This document shows positions 1 to 9,525 of a stretch of DNA of 64,000 nucleotides, piece by piece (position 1 is the first letter of the stretch; every line of letters starts with the position of its first letter). Position numbers and translations under genes: made by a program. The notes under the pieces are model-generated. The model searched no databases, was not told the DNA's origin, and saw nothing but the letters and a program-made list of their open reading frames with translations. Origin of the DNA: Methanomethylovorans hollandica DSM 15978 (GTDB lineage: Archaea; Halobacteriota; Methanosarcinia; Methanosarcinales; Methanosarcinaceae); the NCBI RefSeq assembly GCF_000328665.1, contig NC_019977.1, positions 310,001 to 374,000 on the forward strand. The letters run 5' to 3'.

Positions 1-1147
1 GCAACCAATAAAGTATAAACTTCCTAATTTTTACAATTTCAAATCTTACCTTAATTATATGATTTTGATGTATGCATGGAGATATTTTTCCATTCCATAT
101 GGCAACTCTACCAATTTGATTAACGCTTCCGTTGCCTTCTACAATTAAAAGGTCTCCTTCTTTCAGTAAAACTCGTGAAACCTCCTGTTCTTCAATGCCT
201 ATATATTTTAAATCATCTAATCTAAGTTCATTAGAATAAACATTAGCAACTCTGAGGTAAGGCAAAGTTGTAGATATTGCATTTCTTTTGGAGTTCTTTG
301 TAAGGCCGCCTGTTACTTCCCCGAGTTCCTCTATCTTCACCCATCCCCACCCCTCTGGCAGCCCTGGAAATTCCACAATTTCATCTTCTGTGAGGGGTTT
401 TACAGGCTTCATTTTCTTGCCGGAATATTTTGCAGCTTCTTCTCTTTCCTTTCGGATATGTTCCAGCAAATCCCGCGCATCCGGCAGATCGGTCTGCTGC
501 TCCCGCCATTTTCTGGTAAGTTCACCCTCAAACGCTTTCTTCAGCACCGCCTGCCTGTAAACTTTAAGTTGTTCCTGTGCCAGCCTTAGGTTGGCGATAC
601 CGTTGTCAAGCTCGCTGAAAAGCTGCTCGATCTTGGAGACAATGGCGCGCTGTTCGGGGAGGGGTGGGAGAGGGAATGGATATTCTTGCAGATATTTTGT
701 TGAAACTCTTGGCAAATTTACGCCACTTGAGTTATGTGTCATATCACTTACAAACTTACGTGACAAAAAGAAATATTTAGAATAGTTAAGATTGGAAATA
801 CTAGCAGATTTAAAAACAAGAATGTCTGTAGAACAAACTCCATCTTCATTAGCTAAATACACTTTATTCAAATAAGGTCTAAGTTTTCCGTAGAGCAGAT
901 CACCTTTTTTAAAACTATTTTTTATAGTAGTGATTGTATCGATTTTAACATCTTGTGTTAATGTTCCTCTATCTTTCTCAATATGTTCTAAACCAATGTA
1001 AAATAAGGATTCTCCTGAGCCATTGTGTTTATCGGACTTTAAAATGTGAGCTTCCCCAAGCCGCACCCATTGCCATCCTTCTGATAATCTTGGTAAATTC
1101 TCTATTCCAGCATTATTGAAAGATATCGAGTTATTCATTTTAAGCAT
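1..1147 (-). CDS. hsdS: Type I restriction-modification specificity subunit S (partial, 3' end off window)
   Basis: The frame is open from 1147 to the left edge, so the C-terminus is missing. HsdS chooses the DNA target of the type I restriction complex through two target-recognition domains. The translation shows the family pattern: an early GWQWVRLGE motif, a first variable domain, then the conserved spacer with PLPPLPEQRAIVSKIEQLFSEL followed by helical sequence, then a second GWGWVKIEELG motif opening the second domain. ATG 1147 is preferred over in-frame ATG 1138 because GAGG lies 6 bases before it. It is the third gene of a leftward set after hsdR and an ATP-binding protein; hsdM is not in the window and probably lies to the left. 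Confidence 0.88.
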   Translation of the reverse strand, partial: MLKMNNSISFNNAGIENLPRLSEGWQWVRLGEAHILKSDKHNGSGESLFYIGLEHIEKDRGTLTQDVKIDTITTIKNSFKKGDLLYGKLRPYLNKVYLANEDGVCSTDILVFKSASISNLNYSKYFFLSRKFVSDMTHNSSGVNLPRVSTKYLQEYPFPLPPLPEQRAIVSKIEQLFSELDNGIANLRLAQEQLKVYRQAVLKKAFEGELTRKWREQQTDLPDARDLLEHIRKEREEAAKYSGKKMKPVKPLTEDEIVEFPGLPEGWGWVKIEELGEVTGGLTKNSKRNAISTTLPYLRVANVYSNELRLDDLKYIGIEEQEVSRVLLKEGDLLIVEGNGSVNQIGRVAIWNGKISPCIHQNHIIKVRFEIVKIRKFILYWL

Positions 1148-1265
1148 CTAATGCCTCAATATTTACTGTCAGATTATAGTTAAACACTCATGGTTTGTAA
1201 CTTATGAACGGTAAAATCAAATTCAATAGGTAGTTATGTCAATACTATAAGTTTCAAACAAAAGG

Positions 1266-2612
1266 TTAACAACTATAATCTATTACTTCCCAATGTCCAC
1301 CTTTTGCAGGACCGATGCGTTTTATCTTTCCTTCAGCTTTCAATTTCCGAAGATTCCATTCAACACCTTGTATGGACAAGCCTGTGATCTGACACAGTTC
1401 TTCACGGGTAACAGTGGGATTATCCCTGATTGCCTCAAGTATTATTTCTGCATTTTTCCCCTTAGTTTTCTCCGAACTTTCACCCAAATCTGCCTCAGAA
1501 GTTCTGTCAAGTTTTCGGAAAATAACAGAAAAACCGCTATTGTATTCAAATTCCACAGACGATTTTTTGTTCTCGTCCACTGCCTGTATAATTCGGCTTA
1601 TGCCCGTACCCACTTTTTCAATGTAGTTTATACGATGCAGCAAAGAAGCGATCAGAGGGTTACGTGTGACACTCTTACGTCCGAACTCGGAAGGTCTAAG
1701 ACCGCTTGGCAGCCCTCCGGGATTGGATATCTGCACCCTGTCATCAAAGACCTCGATAAGCACATTGGAGCTTCTGTCAAAATAATCACGGTGGCAGACA
1801 GCGTTTATTATGGCTTCTCTCAGTGCCACATCAGGAATATCCGGAATCTCTTCCCGCTGCACACCCTCGATCTTATACTGCACGTTGGTGTGCCTTTTCA
1901 CGAAAAGGATGGCATTATCGATGTTTTCGACAATGTTCTCCTTGAAATCCTTCTTGTCAAGGATATGCACCTTCTCCGTACCCTTGTATAGCACGCATAC
2001 CACAATGGCATGATTCATCAGGAAATCAATATCCTTCGCAAAGAACAGCACGCCTGCATTCGTCAGTTTTCCCTCATCATTGATGCAATCGAGGTTTCTA
2101 AGCAGCGACATCCTGTCAATGGACCTGCTGACGCCTGCCATGTTCAGGAAATTTTCAAAAGCCCTCTCATCGAAATCATTATCGAAAACCGCCTTCTCAT
2201 TTCTCAGTTCCTCAAAGCGAATGCGCCCTTCCTTCTGGAAGAAATCAATGATCTCATTGCGTGTAAGTTTCTGGGAGTTCGCCCCGTTGCGGATAAAGAA
2301 GCCTCTTGAGCAGGCATAGGGCTTGTCGCTGCCCTCCGGCACCTCCACGATGATAAGGTTATCCTGCACCCTTATCTCAATATCAAGATACAGCTGCAAC
2401 TGCCTGAGGGAATCCTGCACCCTTGACCTGAAACTGTTATCAGTATGTGTACCTTTTATGGTTCCATTATCAGCAACACCAAGGATGACCCTTCCCCCGC
2501 CGGAATTGGCAAAAGCGCAAACCTCCTCCACAAAGGACTTATCAAGGAATTCCTTGAACTCTATGTGGTATCCTTCGCCAGCCTCTATGATGTCTTTGAT
2601 CGAAAATTCCAT
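1266..2612 (-). CDS. AlbA_2/HATPase_c_4 ATP-binding protein (Schlafen-type putative regulator)
   Basis: This is a 448-residue protein of the family usually annotated as ATP-binding protein or putative transcriptional regulator. Residues about 14-60 form an AlbA_2/Schlafen-like domain (HIEFKE, then ANSGGGRVILGV). Residues about 255-350 form a HATPase_c_4 domain with REAIINAVCHRDY and ISNPGGLP. A winged helix (EELCQITGLSIQGVEWNLRKL) closes the protein at about 395-440. It begins 2 bases after the hsdR stop and is followed by hsdS, so it is translated with the restriction system. Such proteins recur inside type I restriction loci, but their role there is not settled; regulation or an added defence role is inference. 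Confidence 0.85.
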   Translation of the reverse strand: MEFSIKDIIEAGEGYHIEFKEFLDKSFVEEVCAFANSGGGRVILGVADNGTIKGTHTDNSFRSRVQDSLRQLQLYLDIEIRVQDNLIIVEVPEGSDKPYACSRGFFIRNGANSQKLTRNEIIDFFQKEGRIRFEELRNEKAVFDNDFDERAFENFLNMAGVSRSIDRMSLLRNLDCINDEGKLTNAGVLFFAKDIDFLMNHAIVVCVLYKGTEKVHILDKKDFKENIVENIDNAILFVKRHTNVQYKIEGVQREEIPDIPDVALREAIINAVCHRDYFDRSSNVLIEVFDDRVQISNPGGLPSGLRPSEFGRKSVTRNPLIASLLHRINYIEKVGTGISRIIQAVDENKKSSVEFEYNSGFSVIFRKLDRTSEADLGESSEKTKGKNAEIILEAIRDNPTVTREELCQITGLSIQGVEWNLRKLKAEGKIKRIGPAKGGHWEVIDYSC

Positions 2613-2614
2613 TT

Positions 2615-5371
2615 TTAAGCCGCCAGTGCCTCGTTCAGTTCGCTGATAATGCTGTTCATCTCATCGCCAAAGAGCTGATACATCCTGCTACGGCTTCCTT
2701 CTCTATCAAAAGGTCTGTAATCGAGATCGTCTAGTTCCATGTGTACATTGTCAATAATATAATCCTTTATCATACGCAGCCATTGCATCTGCTCCTCATT
2801 GAATTTCACAGTTCCGGCTTGCTTTTTGAACACCCAGTCCCGGAAGTTGCGGTTCACCGTCAGGTCGTATGCAGTAAGTACCGGGTCGATCTCCGTCACC
2901 CTGCGGATCAGGGAGACCAGAGCTGTAAGCTCTTTTTTCGGAGAGTTCCCGTTCACCTTCTCCAGCTGCTCGTAAGCCTGCCATACCCTCAAAGGCGCAA
3001 ACAGCGGTTTTTCCAGTTTCAGCCTCTCCAGCACTTCCTTTATCATGGCAAAAGTAACATCCCTGCGCTGGTAAGGCTGGTTGTAGAATATCCGAAGGGC
3101 TGTGATCTCATCCTTGTGGGCTTCCAGATACTCCCTGAAATCCCGCACAAGCTCATCCGCCCTCACCACAGCATCCTTATCCCATTCGGTCCGTGTCACT
3201 ACGTCAATGTTCACCGTATCAATGATCTGCTCATGCACCCTGCGCACATTCTCAATATACTCGTTAAGCTCTCCCGTAAAAGTGAACCTTGCAACATCGA
3301 TCAATTCCTGCTGCGCCTGCCTGCTCGCCTTCTCCTGCGGCATGTCCGGCTGAATCTCCCTTATCTCAAAAGCCCGACCCTCGATCACATCCGGGTTATA
3401 CGCATTCAGCAGGTCTCTTATGGTCTGGTTGATGGTCTTCCCGCTGGCCTTTTCAGCATACACGATCTTCTCATCGGGAGTTATCATCTTATCCAGCCGC
3501 GCCAGCCGGTTCGCCAGCGAGACATATAGGTCCTCGTCCTGCGCACCAAAGGTCACGGCCGCCAGCAGGTCCTTGAGCGGTGCTCCTTTCTTCCTCTCAA
3601 GCGGTCTGCTGTCTGTTTTCATGGACTTCGTCACGCCCACAGCATCCACAATAACAAAATGCGTCTTGGCAGACACCACCGAAGGTGTCACTTTCCTCAG
3701 GTCATCATACCCCATGACCCGCGTACCGCGGCCTTTCATCTGCTCAAAGTAGTTGCGGCTCTTCACATCCCGCATGAACAGCAGGCATTCCAGCGGCTTT
3801 ACATCCGTACCCGTGGCTATCATGTCCACGGTTACCGCTATCCTGGGGTTGTAGTCATTGCGCAGTGCAGACAGCACAGAATCCGCATCTTCCTCCGCCT
3901 TGTACGTCACCTTCTTGCAGAAAGCATTGCCCTCGCCAAACTCCTCCCGCACGATCTGGATAATATCATCCGCATGGCTGTCTGTCTTGGCAAAGATCAA
4001 AGTTTTCGGTATCTCCTGCCTTCCCGGGAATATCTCCGGCAGCTTATCCCTGAACGCCCTGATTACATTGCGTATCTGGCTCGGGTTCACCACATCCCTG
4101 TCCAGCTGCCTGCCGGTATAGGTAAAAGCCTCATCCAGCTGCTCCCATCTTTTCCTTCGGCTCAGCTTCTCCCTTTTATCCACGAATTCCCTGGCCTTTA
4201 TCTCAGCGCCCTTTTTAGTGATCTCGGTCTCGATGGTGTACACATCATAACCCACGTTCACACCGTCCGCCACAGCATCTTCGTAGCTGTACTCGCTCAC
4301 CACGTTCTCATTGAAAAAACCAAAAGTGCGCTTATCCGGCGTGGCAGTAAGCCCTATCAGGAAAGCATCAAAATAGTCCAGCACCTGCTTCCACAGGTTG
4401 TATATGGAGCGATGGCACTCATCGATGACGATGAAATCGAACTGCTCGATAGGCACTTTCTCATTGTATACCACAGGCAGCGGCTCCTTAGGCTGCCATC
4501 CGCTCTCGGCAGGATTCGTTTCCTCAGTTTCCTCGTCCAGCTCCTCACCTTTCAGGATAGAATACAACCGCTGGATGGTGGAAATACACACCTGGCTGTC
4601 CGAAGCCATATAGCTGGAACGCAGCCGCTGCACGTTGTACAGCTCGGTGAACTTGCGGTTATCGTCATTGGGTGTATATGCCATGAACTCCTGTTCTGCC
4701 TGCTTGCCCAGATTTCGTGTATCTACAAGGAACAATACTCTCTTAGCATCCGCATATTTAAGCAAGCGGTAAATGAACGTAACAGCAGTGTATGTTTTTC
4801 CAGAGCCAGTGGCCATCTGGATCAATGCCCTGGGGTGATTTTCCTTAAATGACCTCTCCAGGTTATTGATCGCCCGTATCTGGCAATCATGCAATCCCTC
4901 TGTCCGAAGCCCCGGGATATCCAGCAATCTGTTTCTCAGTGACCTTTCCTCTTTGAGCCATTCCCTGAAGGTCTCCGGACGATGGAATGAAAAAACAGGT
5001 CTTGATCTTGGTTTCGGGTCGCGGTGGTCAGTGAACCTCGTAAGTGTCCCCGTGCTCTCGTATACAAAAGGCAGAGGGTCATTGTTCAGGTATTTCAGCT
5101 TGCTTGTGGCATACTCCCCTGACTGTTCCTCCACAACAGTTAGTCTGTGGCCTTCTTCTTCCTTCTTGGCCTCTATTATCCCCACAGGGCTTTTATCCAC
5201 GAAAAGCACGTAGTCCGCAGGTCCGACATCTGTAAAGTACTCCTTTACAGCAATACCATCGGCTGCACTCCAGTCTATCCTGTTCCTTTCCTGCACTATC
5301 CAGCCGGAAGCTTCCAGTTTCCCATCGATCCTGTTTCTGGCTTCCTGCTCAGGGCTCTGGTTATGGCTCAT
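2615..5371 (-). CDS. hsdR: Type I restriction endonuclease subunit R
   Basis: HsdR is the motor and nuclease subunit of a type I restriction complex; it translocates DNA and cuts unmethylated DNA. The N-terminal PD-(D/E)XK nuclease is visible as PADYVLFVD (residues about 51-59) followed by EAK (about 67-69). The helicase core has a Walker A motif ATGSGKTYTA (about 186-195) and a DECH box (about 316-319), followed by ATGTDVKPLE and the QMKGRGTR arginine motif typical of superfamily 2. The C-terminal helical region is intact. At 918 residues it is within the family range. ATG 5371 starts the conserved NQSPEQEARNRID region; the ATG at 5431 is in frame but lies too close to the TATA box near 5452. 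Confidence 0.93.
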   Translation of the reverse strand: MSHNQSPEQEARNRIDGKLEASGWIVQERNRIDWSAADGIAVKEYFTDVGPADYVLFVDKSPVGIIEAKKEEEGHRLTVVEEQSGEYATSKLKYLNNDPLPFVYESTGTLTRFTDHRDPKPRSRPVFSFHRPETFREWLKEERSLRNRLLDIPGLRTEGLHDCQIRAINNLERSFKENHPRALIQMATGSGKTYTAVTFIYRLLKYADAKRVLFLVDTRNLGKQAEQEFMAYTPNDDNRKFTELYNVQRLRSSYMASDSQVCISTIQRLYSILKGEELDEETEETNPAESGWQPKEPLPVVYNEKVPIEQFDFIVIDECHRSIYNLWKQVLDYFDAFLIGLTATPDKRTFGFFNENVVSEYSYEDAVADGVNVGYDVYTIETEITKKGAEIKAREFVDKREKLSRRKRWEQLDEAFTYTGRQLDRDVVNPSQIRNVIRAFRDKLPEIFPGRQEIPKTLIFAKTDSHADDIIQIVREEFGEGNAFCKKVTYKAEEDADSVLSALRNDYNPRIAVTVDMIATGTDVKPLECLLFMRDVKSRNYFEQMKGRGTRVMGYDDLRKVTPSVVSAKTHFVIVDAVGVTKSMKTDSRPLERKKGAPLKDLLAAVTFGAQDEDLYVSLANRLARLDKMITPDEKIVYAEKASGKTINQTIRDLLNAYNPDVIEGRAFEIREIQPDMPQEKASRQAQQELIDVARFTFTGELNEYIENVRRVHEQIIDTVNIDVVTRTEWDKDAVVRADELVRDFREYLEAHKDEITALRIFYNQPYQRRDVTFAMIKEVLERLKLEKPLFAPLRVWQAYEQLEKVNGNSPKKELTALVSLIRRVTEIDPVLTAYDLTVNRNFRDWVFKKQAGTVKFNEEQMQWLRMIKDYIIDNVHMELDDLDYRPFDREGSRSRMYQLFGDEMNSIISELNEALAA

Positions 5372-5446
5372 AGGTTTTATCCATGGATTTCTCCGCTTAT
5401 CCTGTCCCCGGGAACTGCATGGAAAATTCATGCAGTTTCAGGAATG

Positions 5447-5457
5447 ATTTTATAAAA
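5447..5457 (-). promoter_or_regulatory. TATA box for the hsdR operon
   Basis: On the minus strand the sequence CTTTTATAAAATC fits an archaeal TATA element. A start of transcription about 25 bases downstream would fall near 5425, after ATG 5431 and before ATG 5371, which supports the shorter HsdR start. Confidence 0.5.
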
Positions 5458-5728
5458 GTCTATGTTCACATTCAATATAAGTATTCTTAGTTCCAGTTGT
5501 ATACGGTTTGCATATCTCTTAACGAAAAATAGAGTCAGTTGCTTCAATTTTGCACAAAGCCAAAAAACAAGAAAGGCCCAATAGGACAAAACATGGAAGG
5601 TTTATAGAATACGAAGATTTTTCAATTATCCATTGACCCCGTATTAGCATGCTTCATGATTCTTTCAACTACAGCATCTGTATTTTAGACTGGTCATGTA
5701 AGAACCCTTCTGCACTGCGGCGGCTAAA

Positions 5729-5741
5729 AGTACTTATATAC
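5729..5741 (+). promoter_or_regulatory. TATA box for the DNA methyltransferase gene
   Basis: The sequence AAGTACTTATATAC centred near 5736 lies about 30 bases before ATG 5766. The predicted leader is therefore very short, and no strong ribosome binding site is needed. Confidence 0.5.
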
Positions 5742-5765
5742 TGCTGCAACATAGTTCCACCCCGG

Positions 5766-6731
5766 ATGAGGGATACATACTATAATCAGGACTGCATAAC
5801 CGGTGCACGTGACCATATTCCTGACCGAAGTGTCGATCTTATCATCACAGATCCTCCATTTGCCATAAATGGTAACAATCTCCACAAACATTATCACAGG
5901 AAAGAAGAGCATGTGTTCGAAGGGTATGTTGAGGTGGATCAGGAAGAATACCGTGATTTTTCCATAAAGTGGATGCATGAGGCCCACAGGGTTCTCAAGG
6001 ACACTGGTTCCATGTATGTGGTCTCAGGATGGAGCAATCTTCTGGATATACTGCTTGCTCTTGAAAAAAATGATTTTGAATTGATCAACCATATTATATG
6101 GAAATATAATTTCGGCGTGAGTACAAGGCACAAGTTCGTTACGTCTCATTACCACATTCTCTACTGTAAAAAATCAGCTGCAAAAAAAGTGAAATTTAAT
6201 ACCTTCTGCAGATTTGGAACATCTGAGAAGCATGACGATAACAGTTCTATGCTTTATAATGACCTGGAAGATGTATGGGTGATCAACAGGGATTTCAAGA
6301 AAGGCAGGTTAAGGAATAAGAACACCCTTCCTGCAGAACTGTTAAAGAAGATGATCCTTTACTCCTCAGATGAAAATGACCTTGTCTGTGATTTTTTCCT
6401 GGGCAGTTTCTCCACGGCAAAGATATCTAAGTCTCTCAACAGATATTCCACAGGCTTTGAGGTAAATAGCGATGTGTATGATTACCAGCTGGAACAAATG
6501 CACAATATAGAACGTGGTTACATACTTAAAGAACTGTGCTCCAATGGGGGAAATCCGCATCACAACCAGAGGAAGCGCTGGACGGAAGAAGAAGCAAATA
6601 AGGTCATTGCACGCTATGATGCTATTAAGAGTGCTGGGCTCACAGACAAAAAAGCCTACCAGTTACTTTCCATGGAATTTGGCCGGGGGTATTTCTCTAT
6701 GATGAACATTACTAAGAAAAACAGGAAATAA
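5766..6731 (+). CDS. Site-specific DNA methyltransferase (N6-adenine or N4-cytosine)
   Basis: This 321-residue protein is an amino-methyltransferase that modifies DNA with SAM. The catalytic motif IV, DPPF, lies at residues 29-32, and the SAM-binding motif I equivalent (DFFLGSFS) comes later, near 209-216, giving the beta-class order. DPPF points to adenine N6 rather than cytosine N4, but this is not decisive. The C-terminus carries an extra basic tail after about residue 265 (NQRKRWTEEE onwards). The start at 5766 is chosen because MRDTYYNQDC opens the domain and a TATA box sits 30 bases upstream; upstream codons lack family similarity. No nuclease gene adjoins it, so it may be a solitary or regulatory methylase. 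Confidence 0.88.
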   Translation: MRDTYYNQDCITGARDHIPDRSVDLIITDPPFAINGNNLHKHYHRKEEHVFEGYVEVDQEEYRDFSIKWMHEAHRVLKDTGSMYVVSGWSNLLDILLALEKNDFELINHIIWKYNFGVSTRHKFVTSHYHILYCKKSAAKKVKFNTFCRFGTSEKHDDNSSMLYNDLEDVWVINRDFKKGRLRNKNTLPAELLKKMILYSSDENDLVCDFFLGSFSTAKISKSLNRYSTGFEVNSDVYDYQLEQMHNIERGYILKELCSNGGNPHHNQRKRWTEEEANKVIARYDAIKSAGLTDKKAYQLLSMEFGRGYFSMMNITKKNRK

Positions 6732-6738
6732 CAATTTC

Positions 6739-7719
6739 TCATTCCAGTTTTTTCATTATATTATAGTCCATGATCGTAGAAACAGGGTATGCTTTTACAG
6801 GAATACCGGCTTCTGCAATAGCTGAGATGGCATTGCTTCCCACTATCACAGGTATGCCTGCTTTTCCTCTTTCCATAGGTACGTTGAAAACATCTTCGCT
6901 GGTCTCCCCTATCTGAAGATATCCGTTGATATCGGAGTCTTTTGCAAGTTCCATTACCTCATGTGCCTTTTCCCTTGCAGAACCCGGTATGTGGCGCAGG
7001 TTAGCAAGCAGCTTTCCATTACCACTTTCAATATAATCGAGCACTGAAGTAGAATGCCTGTTAATGAATATTTTAATAGGATCTATCGATGTTCCGCTGT
7101 AGCCTATGATATCTACAAAACTTACGGGCTGGTGAGCTTCCATCTGCATAAGCCCTCCATATAATGGAGTTGAAGGAATCCCGTTCTTCAGAAGGATACC
7201 GTCATAGGTGATACTACATACATTGGCTATTGCAAATTTACCGTCAGGTACGAAGATATCATCTTCTTCAGAGTCCTCATCCACTATCCTTATCCTGGGG
7301 CTTATGGATATTCCGGCATTAATTGCATATTTCAGCACATCCATAGCTTTCTCATAATCACTTTTGTCAATGATGGATACATTCACTATGACATTACCTT
7401 TCTTTTCCCGAAGGTCGTATGTGGTCTTGTACACCAGTTCTTCTATCCGGGTGATGACCAGATCCAGCCTGTCACTTATAAGTGCGTCACTGAGTTCTTT
7501 CTGTCCGTGTTCCGTTATGGTACGCCCGATATATCCATGCTTCTTGGTGAATCCCCTTTCATCCAGTATGCGCAGGTGATAACGTACAGCCCTTTCTCCA
7601 ATGGCATACCCCCTGTTCTGCAGTTCATCTGCTATCAGGCGAGCTCCTAATGGTTTGTCGCTCTTGCTGATTATCCGCATTATTTCAATAAGTTTCCTTT
7701 CGACATTGGGGTCTGTCAT
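6739..7719 (-). CDS. nrpR: NrpR-type global nitrogen regulator
   Basis: NrpR represses nitrogen-fixation and assimilation genes in methanogens and releases DNA when 2-oxoglutarate is bound. This 326-residue protein has an N-terminal winged helix (about residues 5-80, with GARLIADELQNRGYAIGERA) and one DUF128/NrpR effector domain (about 95-320, with YGGLMQMEAHQPVSFVDIIGYSGTS and AGIPVIVGSNAISAIAEAGIPV). One HTH plus a single effector domain matches the NrpRI form of Methanosarcina; a separate NrpRII would be expected elsewhere. AGGA lies just upstream of ATG 7719. It converges with the DNA methyltransferase gene, 7 bases away. Confidence 0.9.
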   Translation of the reverse strand: MTDPNVERKLIEIMRIISKSDKPLGARLIADELQNRGYAIGERAVRYHLRILDERGFTKKHGYIGRTITEHGQKELSDALISDRLDLVITRIEELVYKTTYDLREKKGNVIVNVSIIDKSDYEKAMDVLKYAINAGISISPRIRIVDEDSEEDDIFVPDGKFAIANVCSITYDGILLKNGIPSTPLYGGLMQMEAHQPVSFVDIIGYSGTSIDPIKIFINRHSTSVLDYIESGNGKLLANLRHIPGSAREKAHEVMELAKDSDINGYLQIGETSEDVFNVPMERGKAGIPVIVGSNAISAIAEAGIPVKAYPVSTIMDYNIMKKLE

Positions 7720-8020
7720 AGTTATTCCTGTCTGTATTTTGTTTCAAAGGTTAGTTTGGGATTAATGGAATATATCCGTCATATCTATAAAGATTATGTA
7801 TCAGGTTCTATTGTGTTTTTTGAGCAAATTGCATGATCATGTTGCATATCCTTAGAATATGTGCTCTTATATGTTTCTTTCTTCATTTGTTTCGTGCATA
7901 AAACTAGGTTACTTTATTATGATTGTAGAAAGTTTCATATTCTATGCCATTCAATTCTTAGTTTGGAGTAGTGGGTAAAAAAGCCCATTCCCATTGAATA
8001 TAAAAGGAGTGTTATAAGAA
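7720..8020. other. Intergenic region between nrpR and the DUF3303 gene
   Basis: This 301-base AT-rich stretch separates divergent genes and should hold the promoters of both. Several TA-rich blocks could be TATA boxes, but none is unambiguous, and I see no RNA gene or long reading frame. Confidence 0.5.
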
Positions 8021-8296
8021 ATGTTATTTATGGACATAAGTACTTGGGCACCGGAACACAGAGAAGATATCCTGAAACACTTCAAGGAAATTAGGCCACC
8101 GGCGGGTATTCATGTTGTCAATCAGTGGCTGGACCTTACAGGCGGCAGATTCTTTATTCTCTATGAGGCTGAGAGTTCAGAGGCATACGCAGCTTTCAAT
8201 CTGCCGTGGTCTGATGTTTGTACCATCGACAGTGTGCCGGTCATGGAGGCAATTGATTTCATAAAACACATGGCAGAACATGGATTGAAATTCTAA
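8021..8296 (+). CDS. DUF3303 family small protein
   Basis: This is a 91-residue soluble protein with the pattern of DUF3303 (MLFMDISTWAPEHREDILKHF; then IHVVNQWLDLTGGRFFILYEA), a ferredoxin-fold-like family of unknown role that is common in methanogens. A GGAG box lies 11 bases before the ATG. It stands alone, with a hairpin and T-rich tract just after the stop, so it is probably monocistronic. Confidence 0.8.
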   Translation: MLFMDISTWAPEHREDILKHFKEIRPPAGIHVVNQWLDLTGGRFFILYEAESSEAYAAFNLPWSDVCTIDSVPVMEAIDFIKHMAEHGLKF

Positions 8297-8313
8297 GTTC
8301 TGAAAAATAATTG

Positions 8314-8345
8314 GTCGGCCTTAAAGGCTGACGCACTTTTCTATT
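8314..8345 (+). terminator. Hairpin with T-rich tail after the DUF3303 gene
   Basis: GTCGGCC and GGCTGAC form a 7-bp stem (one G-T pair) around TTAAA and are followed by a T-rich run. Archaea mainly use T tracts to terminate, so the tail is the more reliable part. Confidence 0.45.
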
Positions 8346-8362
8346 TTTCAATGCATATAGTT

Positions 8363-8971
8363 CTACATTGCTGCTGAAAGAGTTATCTTTCTATCTGAAT
8401 CTCCTACAAGCAAGTTGAAATCCCCGGCAGGCAAAGCCGCAGTATTGTAATCATATGTGAACTTTCCTTCATTGTCAGCATCTATGATCTCCGCAGCTTC
8501 AAGGTAGATGGTCACTTCTTTTTCTCCTTCCTTTGCCTGGCCATGGATGGAAATATCATATTTTCCTGAAGGTACGTTCTCTTCTGAATAAACAGCTTCA
8601 TCACTATTAGCTTCAAATGTCCTTGTGTAGGTAATGAACATCTTCACGCTGAAACTAAGATCCTTGGCTTTACGGCCCTTTATGGTAAACTTGTTCGGAC
8701 CATCGGGTATCTCTACTTTGTCCATATTGTATTCATATTTCCCATCTATGACCGGAACCTTCTTTTCAAAAGATACCTTAACCTTGACCTTGGCCTCAGG
8801 ATCAGTGCTACCTGTAATAGTAAGAGTATCACCAACCAGGGGCAACTCTGGTATGTGTTCCCAATTAACATTCATATTGTTAGTACTGATATCAAGATCA
8901 CGGTATTTTGGACGATTTATAGTTTTCAGCAAATTAAGAAAAGAGCTCTTTTTTTTTTTAGTATTGCTCAC
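8363..8971 (-). CDS. Conserved hypothetical protein with beta-rich Ig-like repeats
   Basis: This is a 202-residue protein of unknown function. After a Lys-rich N-terminus there is a beta-sandwich-like pattern with two similar stretches, GDTLTITGSTDPEAKVKVKVSFEK and SGKYDISIHGQAKEGEKEVTIYLEA, each followed by a 'GKYEYNMDKVEIPDGPN' or 'GKFTYDYNTAALPAGDF' type sequence. There is no signal peptide or membrane segment, so it seems cytoplasmic. The start is GTG 8971, five bases after a G-rich box (GGGGGG). It is followed (after the phasin-like gene upstream) in the same direction, and may be co-transcribed with it. Confidence 0.7.
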   Translation of the reverse strand: MSNTKKKKSSFLNLLKTINRPKYRDLDISTNNMNVNWEHIPELPLVGDTLTITGSTDPEAKVKVKVSFEKKVPVIDGKYEYNMDKVEIPDGPNKFTIKGRKAKDLSFSVKMFITYTRTFEANSDEAVYSEENVPSGKYDISIHGQAKEGEKEVTIYLEAAEIIDADNEGKFTYDYNTAALPAGDFNLLVGDSDRKITLSAAM

Positions 8972-9016
8972 TATTTCCCCCCACAGACCTTAAAATATAT
9001 GGATACAATGGAAGAT

Positions 9017-9397
9017 TTACTCTTCCTGTTCCTTTTTCATTTCTTCTTCTGATTCAGCTTCCTTTTCTACTTCTTCAGTTTCTTCCTTTTTCTCGCCGAT
9101 CATCTCATCAAGCTTATTCTGAAGCTGCTGCATCTGTTCTTTCAGAATTTTGAGGTCATCCTTTTTCACGACTTCTGCACGCTTGAATGTTTCCTGGACC
9201 TTTGCATTGATCTTTTTTTCCATCTCTTCAGTCTGTTTTTTCTGCTCTTCGAGGACTTCTTTAACGAATTTCTTACCTTCCTTCTTATTCATCTCTCCAC
9301 TATCGATTAGCTCCTTTGAAATCTCGTTGATCTTATCCTCAGTAAGGGCCCACAGGCCAATTCCAAAAAGGCCAACTTTTTTTAGAGTATCTTTCAT
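9017..9397 (-). CDS. Phasin-like coiled-coil protein
   Basis: This is a 126-residue, highly charged protein. Residues 5-45 (GLFGIGLWALTEDKINEISKELI, then GEMNKKEGKKFVKEVLEE) match the phasin/PhaF-like superfamily pattern, followed by a long coiled coil (about 50-105) and an acidic Glu-rich tail. In bacteria phasins coat polymer granules; methanogens carry family members without proven polyhydroxyalkanoate synthesis, so the role here is unknown. GAGGT lies before the ATG. The gene sits 45 bases upstream of the Ig-like hypothetical gene, on the same strand. Confidence 0.72.
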   Translation of the reverse strand: MKDTLKKVGLFGIGLWALTEDKINEISKELIDSGEMNKKEGKKFVKEVLEEQKKQTEEMEKKINAKVQETFKRAEVVKKDDLKILKEQMQQLQNKLDEMIGEKKEETEEVEKEAESEEEMKKEQEE

Positions 9398-9525
9398 ACT
9401 ATTTTACCTCGTTATGAGTTGTATTCTGATGAAATAAATATCTTTGTACAAGATACGCATGAGCACAGCTATTTCTTGTGGAACAAAAAAGAAAAGTAAT
9501 ATTGATTTTCAGAATTGTATCAATT

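Noticed and set aside
3659-4852. 397-codon plus-strand frame inside hsdR
   Set aside because: It is antisense to a clear helicase gene and has no family motif.
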